Positions 34,801 to 48,612 are shown, counted from the first letter of the stretch. The stretch is DNA of 64,000 nucleotides from Strix aluco (GCF_031877795.1 NC_133933.1:22720029-22784028), one strand, 5' to 3'. The notes: generated by a model from the sequence alone, not told the origin. A program made the numbers and translations.

Positions 34801-36780
34801 TCATCTCTGGGTGGGCTCTGCCAGAGTTGTTGGGGTTTTTTTTTCAGTTTATTCTACTTCTGAAGTAAGTATGCTCACTAATGTCCCGTGGGGGGAGAGC
34901 AGGATTTAGCAAACAAAGCCCTGTGAAAAGGGAGAGCCAGAAATAGAAAGGCTGTGAATATAGAAGCCCCAGGCAGTGTCTTCCTCTGCCTGGAAGACGC
35001 TTTCCTTATTACAAAAGCCACCCTCTGACTGGCTCTCTGATGGCCCCAAGCAGTCAAGGGAAAACAAGGCCATCAGAGAGGCAATTTTTTTTTTGAGGCA
35101 CAGTTAAAGACCTATTCATAAAAGAAGCTGCAGGAGGGAAGGTGGGTAAGGGAGGAGGAGGCAAACAAAGGGAAGTTGTAGCCAGACCTTCTTTCACGCT
35201 GTGAAAACAGTCTTGGTATTAAGACTTCAACAGTGCCTTGAGCATCCTCAATCCCTGAAAATCTGCTAATTAATCCACAGGTTTGTATAAGGGCAATAGG
35301 AAGATGGGAACTGAGTCCTGAAGGTTTTGACAGGTTATTCATCACCACTCTACCCTTCCTTTCCCATCCTGGCAGGCAATAGGGTGGTTCCCAGCAGGCG
35401 TACCACTGCAAAGGATAGGTCTTCTGGTGGGGAAGAATACAAAGCTGTTTCAAGGAGACTGGAAACTCTCCTCTTTTTGAGTTTTGTTCCAAATGAGAAA
35501 CTTTCCCACTGGTTTGAACCTCCTGGTCTGGACCAGAATTCTTCAATGAAACTGGCTCTTTCAGTGAGAAACCAGTGAAAACTTTGCACAGGGTCCAATT
35601 TGGACTATGTTTTGTCAAAAAAATGCTCTGCTTGTGATTGATCCTTATAAGTAGAAATGCTGGGACCAAGGCTAAAGTTCCTGGGACATAACTTTGAATG
35701 ACTGAAAGGAGGCAAATGACTGGGAAGGAAACCTGGGGGAGACCTGACAGTATAAGGCTTCTAAGTCTCACATGCCCATGTTAAGGGCATGGACACAAAG
35801 TCCTCTCTGGAGAGAGTGTGACAAGTATTAAAGGGTTAAAAAAGATCACAAGGCAAAGAGAGTTTTGGGCCTTACAAAATGATGCTCAGTGTAGTTAAGT
35901 GGCGCCCACAGAAGACATTATTCTGCAACACTCCTGTTTCACTCCACATCTCGGGTTTTTTTTTTTTTAAAGAAATGTTTTGTATTTGTTTGGGGGAAGT
36001 AATGGAAATTCATAGGAAACATGAAAAAGCTGGTCTCAAACTGATTTCCAGGAATTTTCCTGAGATCAGGTTTTGATTTTGGAGGTAGCAGTAGTCAGTC
36101 ACACAGTCACAGCATGCACATGCCTTATAACAGCCCAGTGCCTTCTCCGTTAATACCCTTTAGCTAAATTATGTCTTAACATCATGTATGAAAGGGTTAC
36201 AGCCATACTTTTTGTGCCTTAGGTGTCCCAACTGGCTTCAGAGGGACTGCCCCACACCAGCAGCAATACGTCTGTTCCCAGGAGAAGGGTTTGCAGAGGT
36301 CCACTTTGGAACTGCAAACTCCAGACACAACTCCTCTTTCTCACTGACCCCTTCCCAACTCTTGTGGCCCTGTTTTGTCTGAAGCAGAAGCCATGCTTGT
36401 GTCTTGATACTCTCTACATGCACACCAGCAAGGCTCCAGTCAGGGATACCAAGATCGGAGATGAAGCAGGCATGGGGTGAGCAAACCAAGCAGCTCCTGC
36501 AGAAAGCTCAGAGGGGATGTGGAGTTCATTCCTTGTGTGCAAGTAGCTTGCTCCATAGGTTTGATCCACTGATGTTACATTTCCTGTTGATAGTTTTCAA
36601 CAGAAAGTCACTGGATAATTCAAGACCTGAAATAAGGGACGTCTGAAAGGCATGTGAACACTTACCATGTCTGTTGAGGTGTCATAATAAGTTGCTAGCC
36701 TGAGTTATTTGTGTCTAAAACATAACAGAAACGTGTATGGCAGCTAAATACAGTTAGAGCTTCTCAGGGTGACGGGGTTG
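25900..36780. other. Intergenic sequence, no gene recognised
   Basis: Unique-looking DNA. The longest open frames (29365-30024 minus and 35112-35771 minus, 219 codons each) lack recognisable domains and look like chance frames. There is one weak MIR-like patch, listed separately. Nothing else is supported. Confidence 0.6.
31048..31115 (+). repeat. Possible MIR-like relic
   Basis: AGCTGTAAAATGAGGATAGTGG resembles the 3' part of MIR (TCTGTAAAATGGGGATAATA). The flanks match poorly, so this is weak. Confidence 0.25.
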
Positions 36781-36784
36781 CTGA

Positions 36785-36930
36785 GGAAGGGTTAAGTAGA
36801 AACAATGGGATAAACTGGCCGAGGGGAAACGTAAGCTGAATACCAGGAAAACATTTCTTCACAATAAGGTCACTTGGGCTGCAAGAGGGGGGAAGTGGCA
36901 GCTCACCCGGGCGGCCTTCTCCAGGCACGG
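36785..36930 (+). repeat. Old CR1-type LINE fragment
   Basis: A stretch including GGGATAAACTGGCC, AAGCTGAATACCAGGAAAAC and ATTTCTTCACAATAAGGTCA resembles the end of the CR1 reverse transcriptase frame, where the usual sense is AAGCTGGATATTAGGAAAAA followed by TTCTTCAC. The copy is decayed and reads on the + strand. An overlapping minus-strand open frame is a shadow. Confidence 0.5.
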
Positions 36931-39900
36931 GATGGCTGCAGGGTTGGGGATGTTGAGGGCAGAGGGATTGGGTCCTATGGAGACCAGGCTGCCTGGCATG
37001 TGTTTTCTGCTTCTGAGTGCTCATGAGTGGCTGGAAAAGGAAATGGCCTAACGCTTGTGCCCCCTGAGGGTTTTTACTACAGCCCAGCAGCAGGGTTGGG
37101 ATCTGAAATAAGAAAGAAGGAAAACCAGGGAGTGAGTAAGGAGAAGGAGTGGCCTTAAAGGAATTAATTGGAAATGTTTCCCTGAATAGATGACAATCTG
37201 ACAATCATTGCCTAGAAATACCTGCAAAGAGAGGTGTGAAAGGAACACCTTTGGCCATGAATCTGGATGATTAGGGATCCCTGTGGGTCAGAGCAAGATG
37301 GTAGGCTGGGGTTATGCTCAGACTTGGGCAGTTTTGGCTGTAACATTTTCCTGCAATCCCTACCCTGGTCAGATCAACACGTCTGGAGAAAATTGTGCCT
37401 CTCTGCAGCCTGATTTTCCTCCATGGTGAAAGTAAAACATGCTGGTCCAAATTGTAACTAGATAACTATAGGCTGCATTGTGGATTTGCAAAGGTAAGTT
37501 GTTGTGTGCAGATATGAGGGAGTGGATCTGGACATAAAATACATAGAATAAATACAGAATCTTGGAAGAATTATTTTCTTCATTTGGCTTTTGCGGGTAT
37601 TCAGCCCTTTGTGCTGTAGACAGTTCACGCTACATCAGTAAAAGGAAATGAGGCTCCAATGAGACACTGGCATATGCCCTACCTCTTCTGTATTGCACCT
37701 TGCTACAAAAAATAACTTCAGAAAACTGATTTTCCTCTTGCTCTTAAAGTTTATGCAGAATATTTCTGGATCAAGCCTTTCATCATCCTTGGAAGGGTGT
37801 CTGAGTCGCGATGGTCTTTGTGTGCCAAAGCTTGACTTCTCTGCCTTCTGAAAGGTCACTGTCGCAGCACAGAACAGAGATGGCTGACACAGAAATTAAT
37901 TCTGCAATAATTCACCTACCGGTCAGCTCACTCAGTTGTGCCCCTGAGCTAGGGTAAGTGGCATCCCAGAATCTTCTTTAATTCTTCTTAGTTCTAGTTG
38001 CTAATTCAAGTATCAACTAAATCTGCACAAGATGAAAATGCAAAGAGCAATATTATTTACTTGAAGAAGTGACTTGGGAGAATTCAAGGTATATTTATAC
38101 ACCTGTGCAGTGTGAATGAGGCCACTGACCTACTACCATTTTCAGGAGAACAGTAACCAGGAAACCTCAGAAAACTGTCAAGTTATTTCAGTCCTTCTTT
38201 GAAGCTCTCAGAAGAGGAGGCCGGGTGGGAAGTGGATTTATCATTGAATCTGAAGGTATTGGCATTTGGTTTCGTTCTGGCCTGGGTACAAAACATCTGA
38301 GGACAGTATTTGAAAGCTACTTTGCCATATGAAATTGTGTGGTGGAGACTTGGTCTTGTCCCACTCCCTCATCTAAATGGCCTCCTTTAATTCAGCTTCA
38401 GTAAAGATGTTGCTGCCTGAAAAGTCATTGGGGGGAACTCGAGCCTCTTCCCTCTCTGCAGAGTCAGAGGTGAAGAACTGGTTGGGGTTGTTCACTTTCA
38501 GGACTAGTAGTAACATCATTTCTACACTGTGTGGGGAACACGGTTGTTCAGTCAGTCCTTGGCTTGGCCTTCCCAGTCTCACTGGCGATGCTGATGGATC
38601 TGTTGTGTGAACACCTGGATGCTCCCAGCTGATAACTGGGCAGCTCCTGAGTGACAGACTGCTGGCCATGGGTGATAAGCATGCCTTTTGTTAAAGACCA
38701 CTCACCGGTACTAAGAAATACAAAGTGGGTGTCATTGGCAGGCTAAAATGTGACACTTTCATATGCATATGCTGGCACTGCTGAGAGACCCTACAGGGCC
38801 ATGAGCCAAGAACAGCACAACCAGCATTTAGAAGGGATTGGGTTGGCTGAGAAAGCATTAGGGAAAATGTAGGTTTTTGTGTTTTCTGCCACTAGTGACA
38901 CCAGGGCAATGATATGAGTGGCAAGGAGTTGGATAGAGTCTGCCCAACCTGCCAGACCCTCCTACCTCCCCAGTACTCCCTCAAGAACTGGCTATGACTG
39001 CAGGCAGGGACTGAAAAGAAATGACACAGTTAATGAACAGTAGAAAATCAAGGTGATGAGATATCCGTGTCACCTTAGCTGGTGGCAGAGCATGTATAAA
39101 TGATGTTGGGGTTCAGCTGGCCCTGGCTGAAACCACAGAAGGGGTCCTGGGGCAGCCTAGGAGAGCAGGCAGTGTTTGGTTGGATGCTGCTCTACGTGAT
39201 CACCGCTTCGCCTCCTTGCTGAAAATCTTCCTGCTTGGAGGAGGTCCCCTCTGCCTCCCTTGGTTTTCCTTTTCATGTTGTAGTAATTCTGCTTGGGTGA
39301 GACAGAACTTGTTTTGCCTTTAACAGCAGAGGAAATCCACCAAACACTGTTAAAACTGGAATGCAATATGCTTGTTCTGTAATGGTGAGTGGGTGGCTGC
39401 GAGACGCTCGGGGGCTGCCTGGAGATGTTTGAGGAGAGTAAACAGGGATAGGAAGTCCCTACCCAAACAGAATTAAGAGCAGAAACCTAAACTACGGTTA
39501 TAAGATGAGCAAGTACAGAAAAGCCTTTGTGATATTGCACAAAGTTTAAAGCTTTGTTTTCATTATTGTGGAAGTCCCTTGTGGGGTTTGTAGGGAGAGG
39601 GAGCCCTAGGAAAGGGGGCTGAATGTCTTGAACCAAAATGTCCCACAGAGGCCAGCTCCTAAACCTGGTGGAAATGGTCTCCAGTGTCCTGTCAACTGGG
39701 GAAAGCAACTCACTGCAGCAGGATTACTACAGACCTTGAGATTTGCAAGGGAATGGCAGCATTCTATTTTGTTTCTCTTTCCTTTTTAAATCAGAGCAAA
39801 GTTTTTCCTCCCTCGTCAAACCACCAGACTGAAGTTCCAGTCTAGCTTGCACCCACAAAACCACACTGACTTCAGTATGTGAGCTGAATTTAGCCTTTGG

Positions 39901-41000
39901 CCTTAAACCCCACGGTAGTTGAGACACCTCAGTTCTGGGTTTGGCCAGCCCATATGAATGTACACTCACAATGCAGCCCTGGAAAGTGGGGGAGGAGAAG
40001 TTGCTGCAACCTTGCTTTTTGGCCCATTAGGTTTTGCTGATTTTCACACAGTCAGTTTGGCTTAACTCTTCTAGCAAAGGTATCTGCACGCCAGCATGGT
40101 AAATGGCAATGTGAGTTTTGGCCAAGCTCCATTATTCAGTGGAAAACAGATAATGTAGCTGAGGGCAAGAGTTCAGGGCTTTAGAGACCCTACCACAGAC
40201 TATTTAATCCCAGAAATTTTTTTACAGGAAAGCCTGGTGGATTTTTAGTTTGATTTCCGATATCTACTTTCCCACCAAGTTGGTGCATGAAGAGCTTGGT
40301 CCCTGCAGCGTTCACTCGGGCAGACTGAGTGCAGATGCTCATTTCCAGAGCCAGCTCTGGCTGGCAGCAGCTCTGAGTTTCCTGCACTGTGTGGTGAAGG
40401 AGCCCAGCCTGAAACAGTGCACTGGAAGCCTCAGGGCAGAGACAGTGCTAGCCCCGCTGAGGTTGTGCTCAGACACAGCCACCAAGCTCTGCCGGAGGGT
40501 GGCTGAACAAGAGGAGCCACAGGGTGCTTTGGCACCAGCTGTCCGTGCTCCATGCCATACCCCCATCCTGTCTGCTTGCCCCAGGGCATCCTCTTCCTCC
40601 TGTGCCCCAGGAAATGGAGAATTAACCAGGGGAGCAAAGTGGCTGTGGCCTCTCTGAAACATTTTCTACCATCATGTACTTCAAAAACTTGTGGTCCTTT
40701 CTCCACTTGCCAGTGTGGCAGGTGATGTTGAGCAAAGAAAACTGAATTCAGATAAATAGCTGTAGTCAGGGATCTGGGAAAGAGGTTTTGGGTATCAGAG
40801 TTTAGACCTGATAAAACTGAGATTTCGTTCGCCTGATTTTTTTCAGGCTCAGAGATGCTGAGCATGTGTGGTTCCTGTCTGACTGTACTTGTAGCATGGG
40901 CATTTGCCGCTCAGGGCATGAATGTGTTGGGTTAGGAGACTTGACACCACAGGTCCTAGATCCGGGAGCCCACTCTGGAAACCCTGCCATGATAGTTTGA
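36930..41000. other. Intergenic sequence, no gene recognised
   Basis: No exon, RNA gene or clear transposon seen. A 98-codon minus-strand frame at 38373-38669 is open and charged at its C-terminal end but matches nothing I recognise. Confidence 0.55.
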
Positions 41001-41002
41001 AT

Positions 41003-41165
41003 CATAAAACTAGAGGTGGGAGGAAAGGCAACTGGTTTTAATCCTGTTCTCTGCTGTGTTTTCTAGGCCTTTGAAGGACTCTTGAAACTCTGAGGACAGG
41101 GGAGTTCAGACCTCTGGGTGACCAGTGTTCAAAATATTCTTCACACTAGCATAAGATCTTCAACA
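41003..41165 (-). repeat. Ancient CR1-like fragment
   Basis: AATCATAAAACTAGAGGTGGG resembles the CR1 3' end in reverse complement. About 100 bp further on, GACCTCTGGGTGACCAGTGTTC followed by TCTTCACACTAG resembles the CR1 stretch that normally reads CCTGGGCAACCTGTTCCAGTG. Heavily diverged. Confidence 0.4.
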
Positions 41166-41274
41166 GTTGTTGATCTTTGGGGAGCTGGATGAAGGAAATA
41201 CAGACCTCTTGCAATGCAAGAAGAATGACTTTATGGGTTTAGATGGAGGACTAGGTTTGATTGGGAGGCTGGGT

Positions 41275-41350
41275 TGGACTGAAGTCTCCCACTGCCACCG
41301 ACTTTCAGTACGACCACAGCCGAGTCACTTAATTTCTGGCCCTGCTGAAT
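41275..41350 (+). repeat. MIR-like SINE relic
   Basis: CCACTGCCACCGACTTTCAG followed by GACCACAGCCGAGTCACTTA and ATTTCTGGCCCT mirrors the MIR core (CTGCCACTGACTAGCTGTG, then GGGCAAGTCACTTAACCTCT). Only the core survives. It lies about 110 bp from an old CR1 piece. Confidence 0.45.
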
Positions 41351-41900
41351 GCAGTGACAAAACTCTGACTTCAACAGGATGGGAATTCAGTTAAATAGTT
41401 AAAGAATTACTATATATTTGATGATTCCTCACAGGAAGTGACTTCTGTTGTTGGACCCGAGGTCTGTACAAGCTTGTGTCTCTGAGGCCGGGCAGCAGTG
41501 AGAGGCTGGGGATAAGGACATAAAGAACAAGGCATGTGTAGGACAATCACTTTTTAATTTTTTCTCATAACATGCTTGCTATCGTCCTAGCAAGTCTGGC
41601 ATTTGAGTCATTCTGTTCTCTCTGTCCCTTCTTGGTTATCTCTTCGCTCCTGGTGAAAATGATTTGACATGCAGCAAAGCCAAAGCAGTGTTCCAAGCCT
41701 CCTCGCCTCTGCCTGCCTTCCAGCATGGTAAGCAGAGTTATCACAAGCTCCAGCGAAGAGCCCTCCCTAGGCTTTGAATCAGATGCTTTCAGAACAAGCC
41801 CTGAGTTCCTGGGAATATTTAAAGCAGCACACAGGAGGGGTTTTTTTTAGCTCTGCATTGACATTCCTGTGTTATCAACCTCCAGAGCTTGTTGCTTGCG

Positions 41901-41928
41901 TAGGAAGGAGAGCCTAGGAAGGAGAGCC
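41901..41928 (+). repeat. Perfect two-copy 14-bp tandem repeat
   Basis: TAGGAAGGAGAGCC occurs twice in direct succession without mismatch, which suggests a recent duplication. Confidence 0.9.
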
Positions 41929-42681
41929 GTGAACAGTCCAGGCATGTGATGTTCCACTCACTTAACCCTATCTCTTATCAGCACACACGAGGTTGCTGTG
42001 TCTTGTGGAGAGCTTTTCCATTGCCATTAGCAGCTTGTTTCTGCTCCTAAAGCTGCTTTTCGTTTTATATATATATCCTGCCTGTTCCCCTCCCCAAGGT
42101 ACTCATCCATCTATAACTGCAGCTACCTCATTTTCTTTGAAATCCCTTTTGCCCTGCCTGCTCTGGCAAGACCAGGGCAGGCTATTTCAGCTTGCTCCAG
42201 GGGCACTTGAGTAGTGTCCTTCCCCATCTAATAGTTTTGAAAAGAGCCTTCTCTGAGGCAGTGACAGCAGTAGGTGCATGCTTCAGAGGATGCTGATGGG
42301 CAGAAGGACTGGTGGTGCAGGGACCAGTTCCTTGCAGCCAAAAATCACCCCTGTGTGTACCCACTTAGCATGATGGTGAGTGAAATTAAAGCACATGCAA
42401 TAAGCAGATATAAATATACAGGTAGATAGGGAAATACGTCTTTACAGGACACAGGATCAAGCAATGACTCCAAGGGCCAGATTTTGCCACCTGAATCTGT
42501 TGCGGCTCGATTACCACGGTGGGCACCACTGGGACATGTAGTAGTGCTTGGAGAACCTGACCCCTGAAGGAGTCCTTGGGAGAGACTGATGAAGACAACC
42601 AGGCCATAAAAAAAAAGCCAACAACTTTGGTATTTGTTTAAGAGATTAGATAAGCTGACAGAAATGCAGAAGATAATTGTT

Positions 42682-42708
42682 TACACACACACACAGACAC
42701 ATACACCA
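42682..42708 (+). repeat. CA dinucleotide repeat (imperfect)
   Basis: About seven CA units followed by interrupted CA-like sequence (GACACATACAC). Possible polymorphic microsatellite. Confidence 0.75.
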
Positions 42709-43177
42709 GGAAGAAAATTCTTTTCCAAAAATAGCTGCTTGCTTTTTATTTATAGCTTTTTTTTTTCCTTTCCTTTTCTTTTCTTCTGAGACGAAGCAGA
42801 ACATTTACATAAGGGGCAAGGAGATCTGATGATGAATAACCATTTCTTGTGCAGACCAAAGTCCTCATTAGACCTGCCAGCGGGGATAGATGTCTGGGCC
42901 TAGCAGAGCACCAGAATTAGCAAGTATCATTTAACTGTCTGAAGTCCTTACCTAACAGTAGACAATCTCCTAGAAGTTCAGTGGGTTTTTTTTTCAAAGC
43001 ATCTAAATGATAATGAGCCTGATTTATTCAGTCTGGAAAGTTTCACAGGTCAGAATCAAAGGCTTAGCTTGTGCCTGAGCTACAGCTGCATTTTGGCTCC
43101 TGCTCCCATCCCTTGATCACCACCGAGACAACAAGAAATGTATAATGCTGACGCTGGGGGAGGTAGGGCTATCCTGC

Positions 43178-43330
43178 CATCTGAATTTTACAGAGGGTGG
43201 AACCAAGGCACACAGACTTTTGCTGTTTGGCCATCTGCTGAAGGCCTCTCTGTAGACCTCTGTGGACCTGTGCCTAGGGTACTGACCCAAGATCACTCAG
43301 AAAATCTTGGGCAGAGCAGAGAAGCACGAT
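43178..43330 (-). repeat. MIR-like SINE relic
   Basis: On the + strand, CCATCTGAATTTTACAGAGG and ACCAAGGCACACAGAC match the reverse complement of the MIR 3' half (CATTTTACAGATGAGGAAAC, then TGAGGCACAGAG). Further on, ACCCAAGATCACTCAG and GGGCAGAGCAG match its core (GCCCAAGGTCACACAG, then GGCAGAGC). The two halves are in the right order, with a short insertion between them. Confidence 0.5.
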
Positions 43331-44444
43331 GCTGCATTGCCAGCTCTTTACGTGCTGCTCTGAGACCAGAGTATGGACCCGTGGGGTGACTCGCTTCCTT
43401 CTAGTGCTGACTTCTGCTAAAATACAGCAGCTTTTACCCATGTAGCTGCCTTTCCTCTCCCAGTAGCTCACAATTTCTTGTGCTGCCCTCACCTGCCTCG
43501 CAGGACATCCTTCTTCCTCATCATCTAGGGTCACAACACCATTGCTTTGCAAAAAGGACTTTGCAGTCGGCAGTTAAGGGCTGCCTCACATGCTGAACAC
43601 GATCTGGTTTCAGAGCTGCAGCAGTTGCCTGTGGCCACCTTAAGATAATCTTGTTTTCTGCTCCAGTGTTGCTACCACATTTCTTTGTGGCAGAAGTGCT
43701 TGCGGTGTCCTGAGTGCTGGACTGTGGTCTTGGAGGATGATGAAGGCAGAGGAGGAGGCTCTCCGCAGTGCACATAAAACCTTTGGCAGATGCCACCACT
43801 AGGAAGAGGATCATGGGAGAAAAGGCTTGGTTGTTTAATGAGTTTTAGAATCATGTTCTTTAGCTTTGTGTGCATGTATTTTCAGTCTCGTAGAGTACAG
43901 AACTAAACTTTAAACAAAAATAGCTATCCACTTACATAACATCCTTGCTTACAAAACTCCCACAACTTAAGCTCTCCAGAGGCTTCTGGAGCAGAGGGCT
44001 GTCAATCACATCGAAGCCATGACTCAGGCGCGTACGCACATCTCAGCAATGCAAAGTCAAGATTTGCAGTGGTTACACAGGATACTCGTCACAAGGCATG
44101 TGAGGGTAAATGCAAAGCAGCATACCAGCTCCACTGTCTCAAAGACAAGGTAGGGTATGGGGCAGTGGGGCAGTGCTTCCCCTTTCTTCCCACTTGCCCG
44201 TGACTGGGCAGGGCGAAGAAAGGATGAGGGAAGGGTTCTCATTTTATGGGTTCCTGGTTTTTATGTTGTTTCGGTCTTCTTGAACGGTAGGCAGTCCAGA
44301 TACTGAGTCCTTGCTCTCTGTTACCTTGCAGTGGGTGTTGCTGGTCATCTGATACAGCCCAGTTTTAGTGTCCCTGCATCCCTGCAACTGCTGTGATTAA
44401 CAGTCCTAGCCAAGAAGCTCTGGAGCTGAAGAGATTTGGAGTCA

Positions 44445-44570
44445 CAGCTCTCTCCTCAGCCCTCTGCTTATGACAGAGGCATACTCATGCTATGGGGAAA
44501 GTTACTTGGTCACAGCCAGGGCTTCATTTATTCTAGTGATAAACAGGGGAGTGTAGTGTCAAGAGTGTTC
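44445..44570 (+). repeat. Possible MIR-like relic
   Basis: GGGGAAAGTTACTTGGTCAC followed by AGGGCTTCATTTATTCTAG and GATAAACAGGGG loosely follows the MIR order (GGCAAGTTACTTAACCTC, then CCTCAGTTTCCTCATCTG). Weak. Confidence 0.25.
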
Positions 44571-45928
44571 ATTCTTTCCGTTTGCACTTTGAACATGCGT
44601 GGTTAGAGATTAGTAATGTGTCATCCTTTCTTCATCCTGTTTTTCCCTTGGCAGCCATGCTGTACATGGATAAGCCTGGGCAAGTAGGTGATACTGGTTT
44701 GTTTGCCAAAAGTAACATTACACTGTGATAGCACACGTTGACTCTAAAGGACCAATTCTGCTGAACATGCTTGTTTTCCTGAAACACCAAGGTAGAATGG
44801 GTTTCGGTTAAAAATAACTGACCTCCCCATGCTGAGCCTAAGCATTTCTTCCTGGGAAGCCATTTTTAACCACAGATGGTCACCAGATGCAGTGGTTATC
44901 AAGGAGATCAAAGGTGGAAACCCACCCTGGGGATGAGCTGAATTCTTTCCTTTTGCTATCAGACCTTCTCAAGTGGAACACCTTCTTGGTCATCCTCTGG
45001 TGTAAGGAGAGATGTCTGTTCGGGGGGAATATGTGGGAACCATTGGTTCAATGAGAGGCATGCGGTGGTGGGTGTATGTGTGCATGTTTAGGAACAAACA
45101 TTTACTGTGACGCTGATGGATTCTGAGAAAGCCAGGGCTGTCCACCGTGTCTCAAAATAGCTCATGAAAACAGGCGGCCTTACACTCCTTCCATACTCTG
45201 CGATGGAGATGTACAGTCCTGAAAAGTAATTTGTTATGCAATTTATTGAAATAGCTATCCTCCAGGGGCTTTAGAGCCTTAGCGAGAAGAGACAAGGAAA
45301 AAAATAGGAACTAGCTTTCTTTAGTGAGATAAATAGTAAATTGTTTTCTGAATGCCTTGGAGTGATTTTATTGGGAGTTTTATTTGTCCTCAGAATACAG
45401 TGGTGCATTTGTAGAAAGGTTATTTTTATCTTAGCTATGTGGAGGGTGGTGCTATTGTTAGTGACCATGAAGAGAGTATCTTCCAGTTCCCTGTCTTGTC
45501 AACAGCATCAGCTTTAGATGCTGTTGTAGATCAGGTCTCTCCTGTCTTTCTCAGAGAGGCACGTACATCCATCACACGTAAGGATGCATATATGGTCTAT
45601 GGTAATATATATGGCAGGGAGAAAGCATAGTCTAGCAGATTGGGGACTAGAGAGATTTTCTTTCTACACTACTTCAATACATCAGACCAGATGCACTGCT
45701 TGCCCACGTGCTCTGACACTAAAATGCAGGGAGCCCTTCCCTGTGTCCCAGGAGTGCTGTGATGACATGATCTATAGCTGCTTTGGAGGTGCCATCAGGT
45801 GGTCTTTCTCTCTCGCAGAGCAAGGCTGAGCTACGTTGCACGCAGGTACCATCATTTGCTTCCCACTTGCTTTGGACTCAGCCACCAGCCTGACATATCT
45901 TATGTTGGCAGTTTCTACCTCTAGCTAA

Positions 45929-45947
45929 TTTTTTTTTTTTTTTTTTT
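45929..45947 (+). repeat. T19 homopolymer
   Basis: Run of 19 T preceded by an A-T rich junction. No associated retroelement body recognised. Confidence 0.9.
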
Positions 45948-48585
45948 ATTTAGAGAAGTTCAGACATTTCTAAAAGTAAAGATAGTGAAAATGCAGTGGT
46001 TCTCCCCAGTTAAAATTCTGGCCAGCTTCTTCTAGAGCAGCTCTAATATTCATACTGCTGGGAATTATGAAATTTGTTTGGACCTGGTCTCTTTGCCATC
46101 CTAGTACCTCTAGGTTATGCTACGTCAAACCCTGAGGGGGGAAGTAATTTGCATATGCTCATATGGATTTTACAGAGAAATTCCCAGAAGAATTTATATG
46201 CTTTAAGCAAGTCCAAGCCAGGGACTGAGTAAGACTTTGGCAGCTGTCAGGTCTCTGTCCAAATACCTGAGTTGGAGGCAAGATTTTCTTCCTGTGCTAT
46301 TGTGTTCACCCTGTCAATACACAGACAAAGATCAAACAAAAATCCCTGAGAATATTAATAGACTGGTCTTCAGAGCAGAGCCTGAGTATGATACAATAAA
46401 AAGGCAAACAGAGGGGCGTAAAATGAAATCCTAAGTTCTCATTCAGTGAGTGATCACAATCCAGAATAGGAACTGAATGTGGGAGGGGGAAATAGTCTGC
46501 AGTCATGTCGTTGATGATTATGTGGTGCTACCTACACAGTGAGTTAAGGAGCACACTCTCAAGAGTTTCACTTCATAGCCTAGGCAAAAAGAGTTGTCTT
46601 TCAGTGTGGGCTGCTATGAATAACATGGCATGCACATCCCCCAGAGATGTGTACAATACATCCTCTTTAGGGTGGCTTCTGTGTTTTAGTGGATATGGGA
46701 ATTTGTCTACACGTACAAATGTAGGTACATGTATTTATAAAATCTGGCCCTGCTGGTATGTGTATGAGAGGAGGGTGTGTGACTAAGTTTATAACTCCAC
46801 AGAGCTCAATGCACATGTCCCTGTACCCCCTGGTAGTCTGTGTTGGATCTTCATGAAGACCCCTGTTTTGTCCAAGTCCCACTGCAGGTGCTCAAACCCA
46901 TTCTGCAAACTCCATTGATACCTCCTTGCTGGAGGAAACAAAACCCCAAAGGCCTTTGGAAGCTCTTACTGAGCGCTGACTCCTGTAGTTCTTCTCTAAC
47001 GTTAGCTTTTTCTGCACAATTTGCTGTTTCCATGGCCCGGATAGGGTCCAGGATCCAACAAGGTTTTGCTATTGATTTTAACAGGACCAAGGTGTTGCCG
47101 TAGGTGTTCAACATAATTTCTGTAGCTGTGCAAACTGACATCTCTGCCTAGACAGGCTGCAGGAATAAAGTGAACCCATTTACCCCAAAGGCTTTTCCCC
47201 AGCTGTCCAGCACTCATTGCATCTGAGAGGATTTTCTGTCCTGGCACAATGGTCTTTCCTAGGATGTTCAAAGTATTAAACGAGGGAAGATTTTCATACA
47301 AAAGCAAGTCACAGACAGATCTGATCCCTAGCACTTCATTACAAACAGAAGAGAACTAGTATGGAGATGTCATTCCCTTACTCTTGCCACTACCCTGAAC
47401 ACTTGCCCAAGGGGGGCTAGTCAAGGGCCAGGTACCATCAAAAGTGGCATGTGAGGCACAACCAGCATCATCTTTGCTTAAAGCTCCACATAACCAAATT
47501 AGTTTTTCTCAGCAGAGGAAAGGCAGATACGTGCTGAGTCTTGTTTGTACCCACGATGCCATGCACGTGTTCCTAACTTTTTATAGAAACACTCTTGATT
47601 CTCTGGCTGTGGGTTGGTTTTGGTTTTTTTCATCTGTGGGGATTTATCCCACCAGTTGGTCTAATCAGGTCCCAAGATTGAGTGATCATGGGAAGCTGTG
47701 CAATGAAAATAACTCGTGAGAACCAAAAAAGAAAAATGCTCAGGACATCCAGGCTATTAATAAAAGTGAGTGTTGCAGAGCCCCATATAAGCTTGCTGCA
47801 TCAAGGACACAGAAGTAGCTACCCAAAACATTTTGGCTCCTCTAGCCAACAGAGGACTTCCAGCTCACGTTGAAGTTGCAACATTTCAGCGTTCATTCTG
47901 TGCAAGAGAAGCTGGTGCAAACCTGCCCCAGAGACATGGCTACAGCACAGCCTCCCTCATGCTGAAACACTGTGGAGCACCTGGCGGCACCTCTCCCGTG
48001 GAGGCAGCAGGATCACCAGTGATTTCAGCATGGATACACCCACAGCTGGCTTCGGAGGCTCTCAGCCTACAACACGGCTGGGTTTCTTCCACACTTACCC
48101 ATGAACATGCATGCTCCTTTAAGCCAGCGCCAAGCTTCCTACTTCTTCATAAAGTACTTGCAGCATTGATTTCCAGTCTTTGCACTATGGGAGCAATAAC
48201 TAACCAAGCTGTAATGTTTTCCATTGCATATTTAACTTTGTGTTCATGGCGTGTCATTGCCAGAGCTTTTATTTTCAATCCTGCAGCCTAAGAAATGGAT
48301 GCATGAGGTACATCTTTAGTGAAGGAACCCATTCAGAGTGATGCCTTTTCCACCACAATTTTAAAGATCAGTGCACGAACAAATTGCTGTGCTTTCAACA
48401 GAGCACTGCTATAAATATAAGAAGAGCCTGTTTTACTGTGACCCACATCTTCCAGTCAGATCCCAGCCCCCACCCTCTGCTTCCCTTGGTATTGTGCTGA
48501 TGCCAAATCAGCAAATGTTCAGAGAAACAGGATAGGCCACAGCTGTAAACCAGCAATGGCATCTTGTGCGTTGGGCTGTTGGTTG

Positions 48586-48612
48586 TTTTTTTTTTTGTTT
48601 TTTTTTTTTTTT
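48586..48612 (+). repeat. T-rich tract (T11 G T15)
   Basis: Two T runs separated by a single G. No retroelement recognised next to it. Confidence 0.9.

Larger units (their letters stand above)
41350..43175. other. Intergenic sequence, no gene recognised
   Basis: Contains a two-copy 14-bp duplication (41901-41928), a short TA run near 42066, a CA-rich run at 42682-42708 and a T/C tract at 42757-42786. No exon is evident. Confidence 0.55.

Noticed and set aside
35112-35771. 219-codon minus-strand open frame
   Set aside because: No recognisable domain; contains no sign of coding conservation that I can see.
38373-38669. 98-codon minus-strand frame with a charged C-terminal end, considered as a decayed transposon gene or an exon
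   Set aside because: I could not tie it to any transposase, reverse transcriptase or host family, and no flanking repeat or splice pattern supports it.
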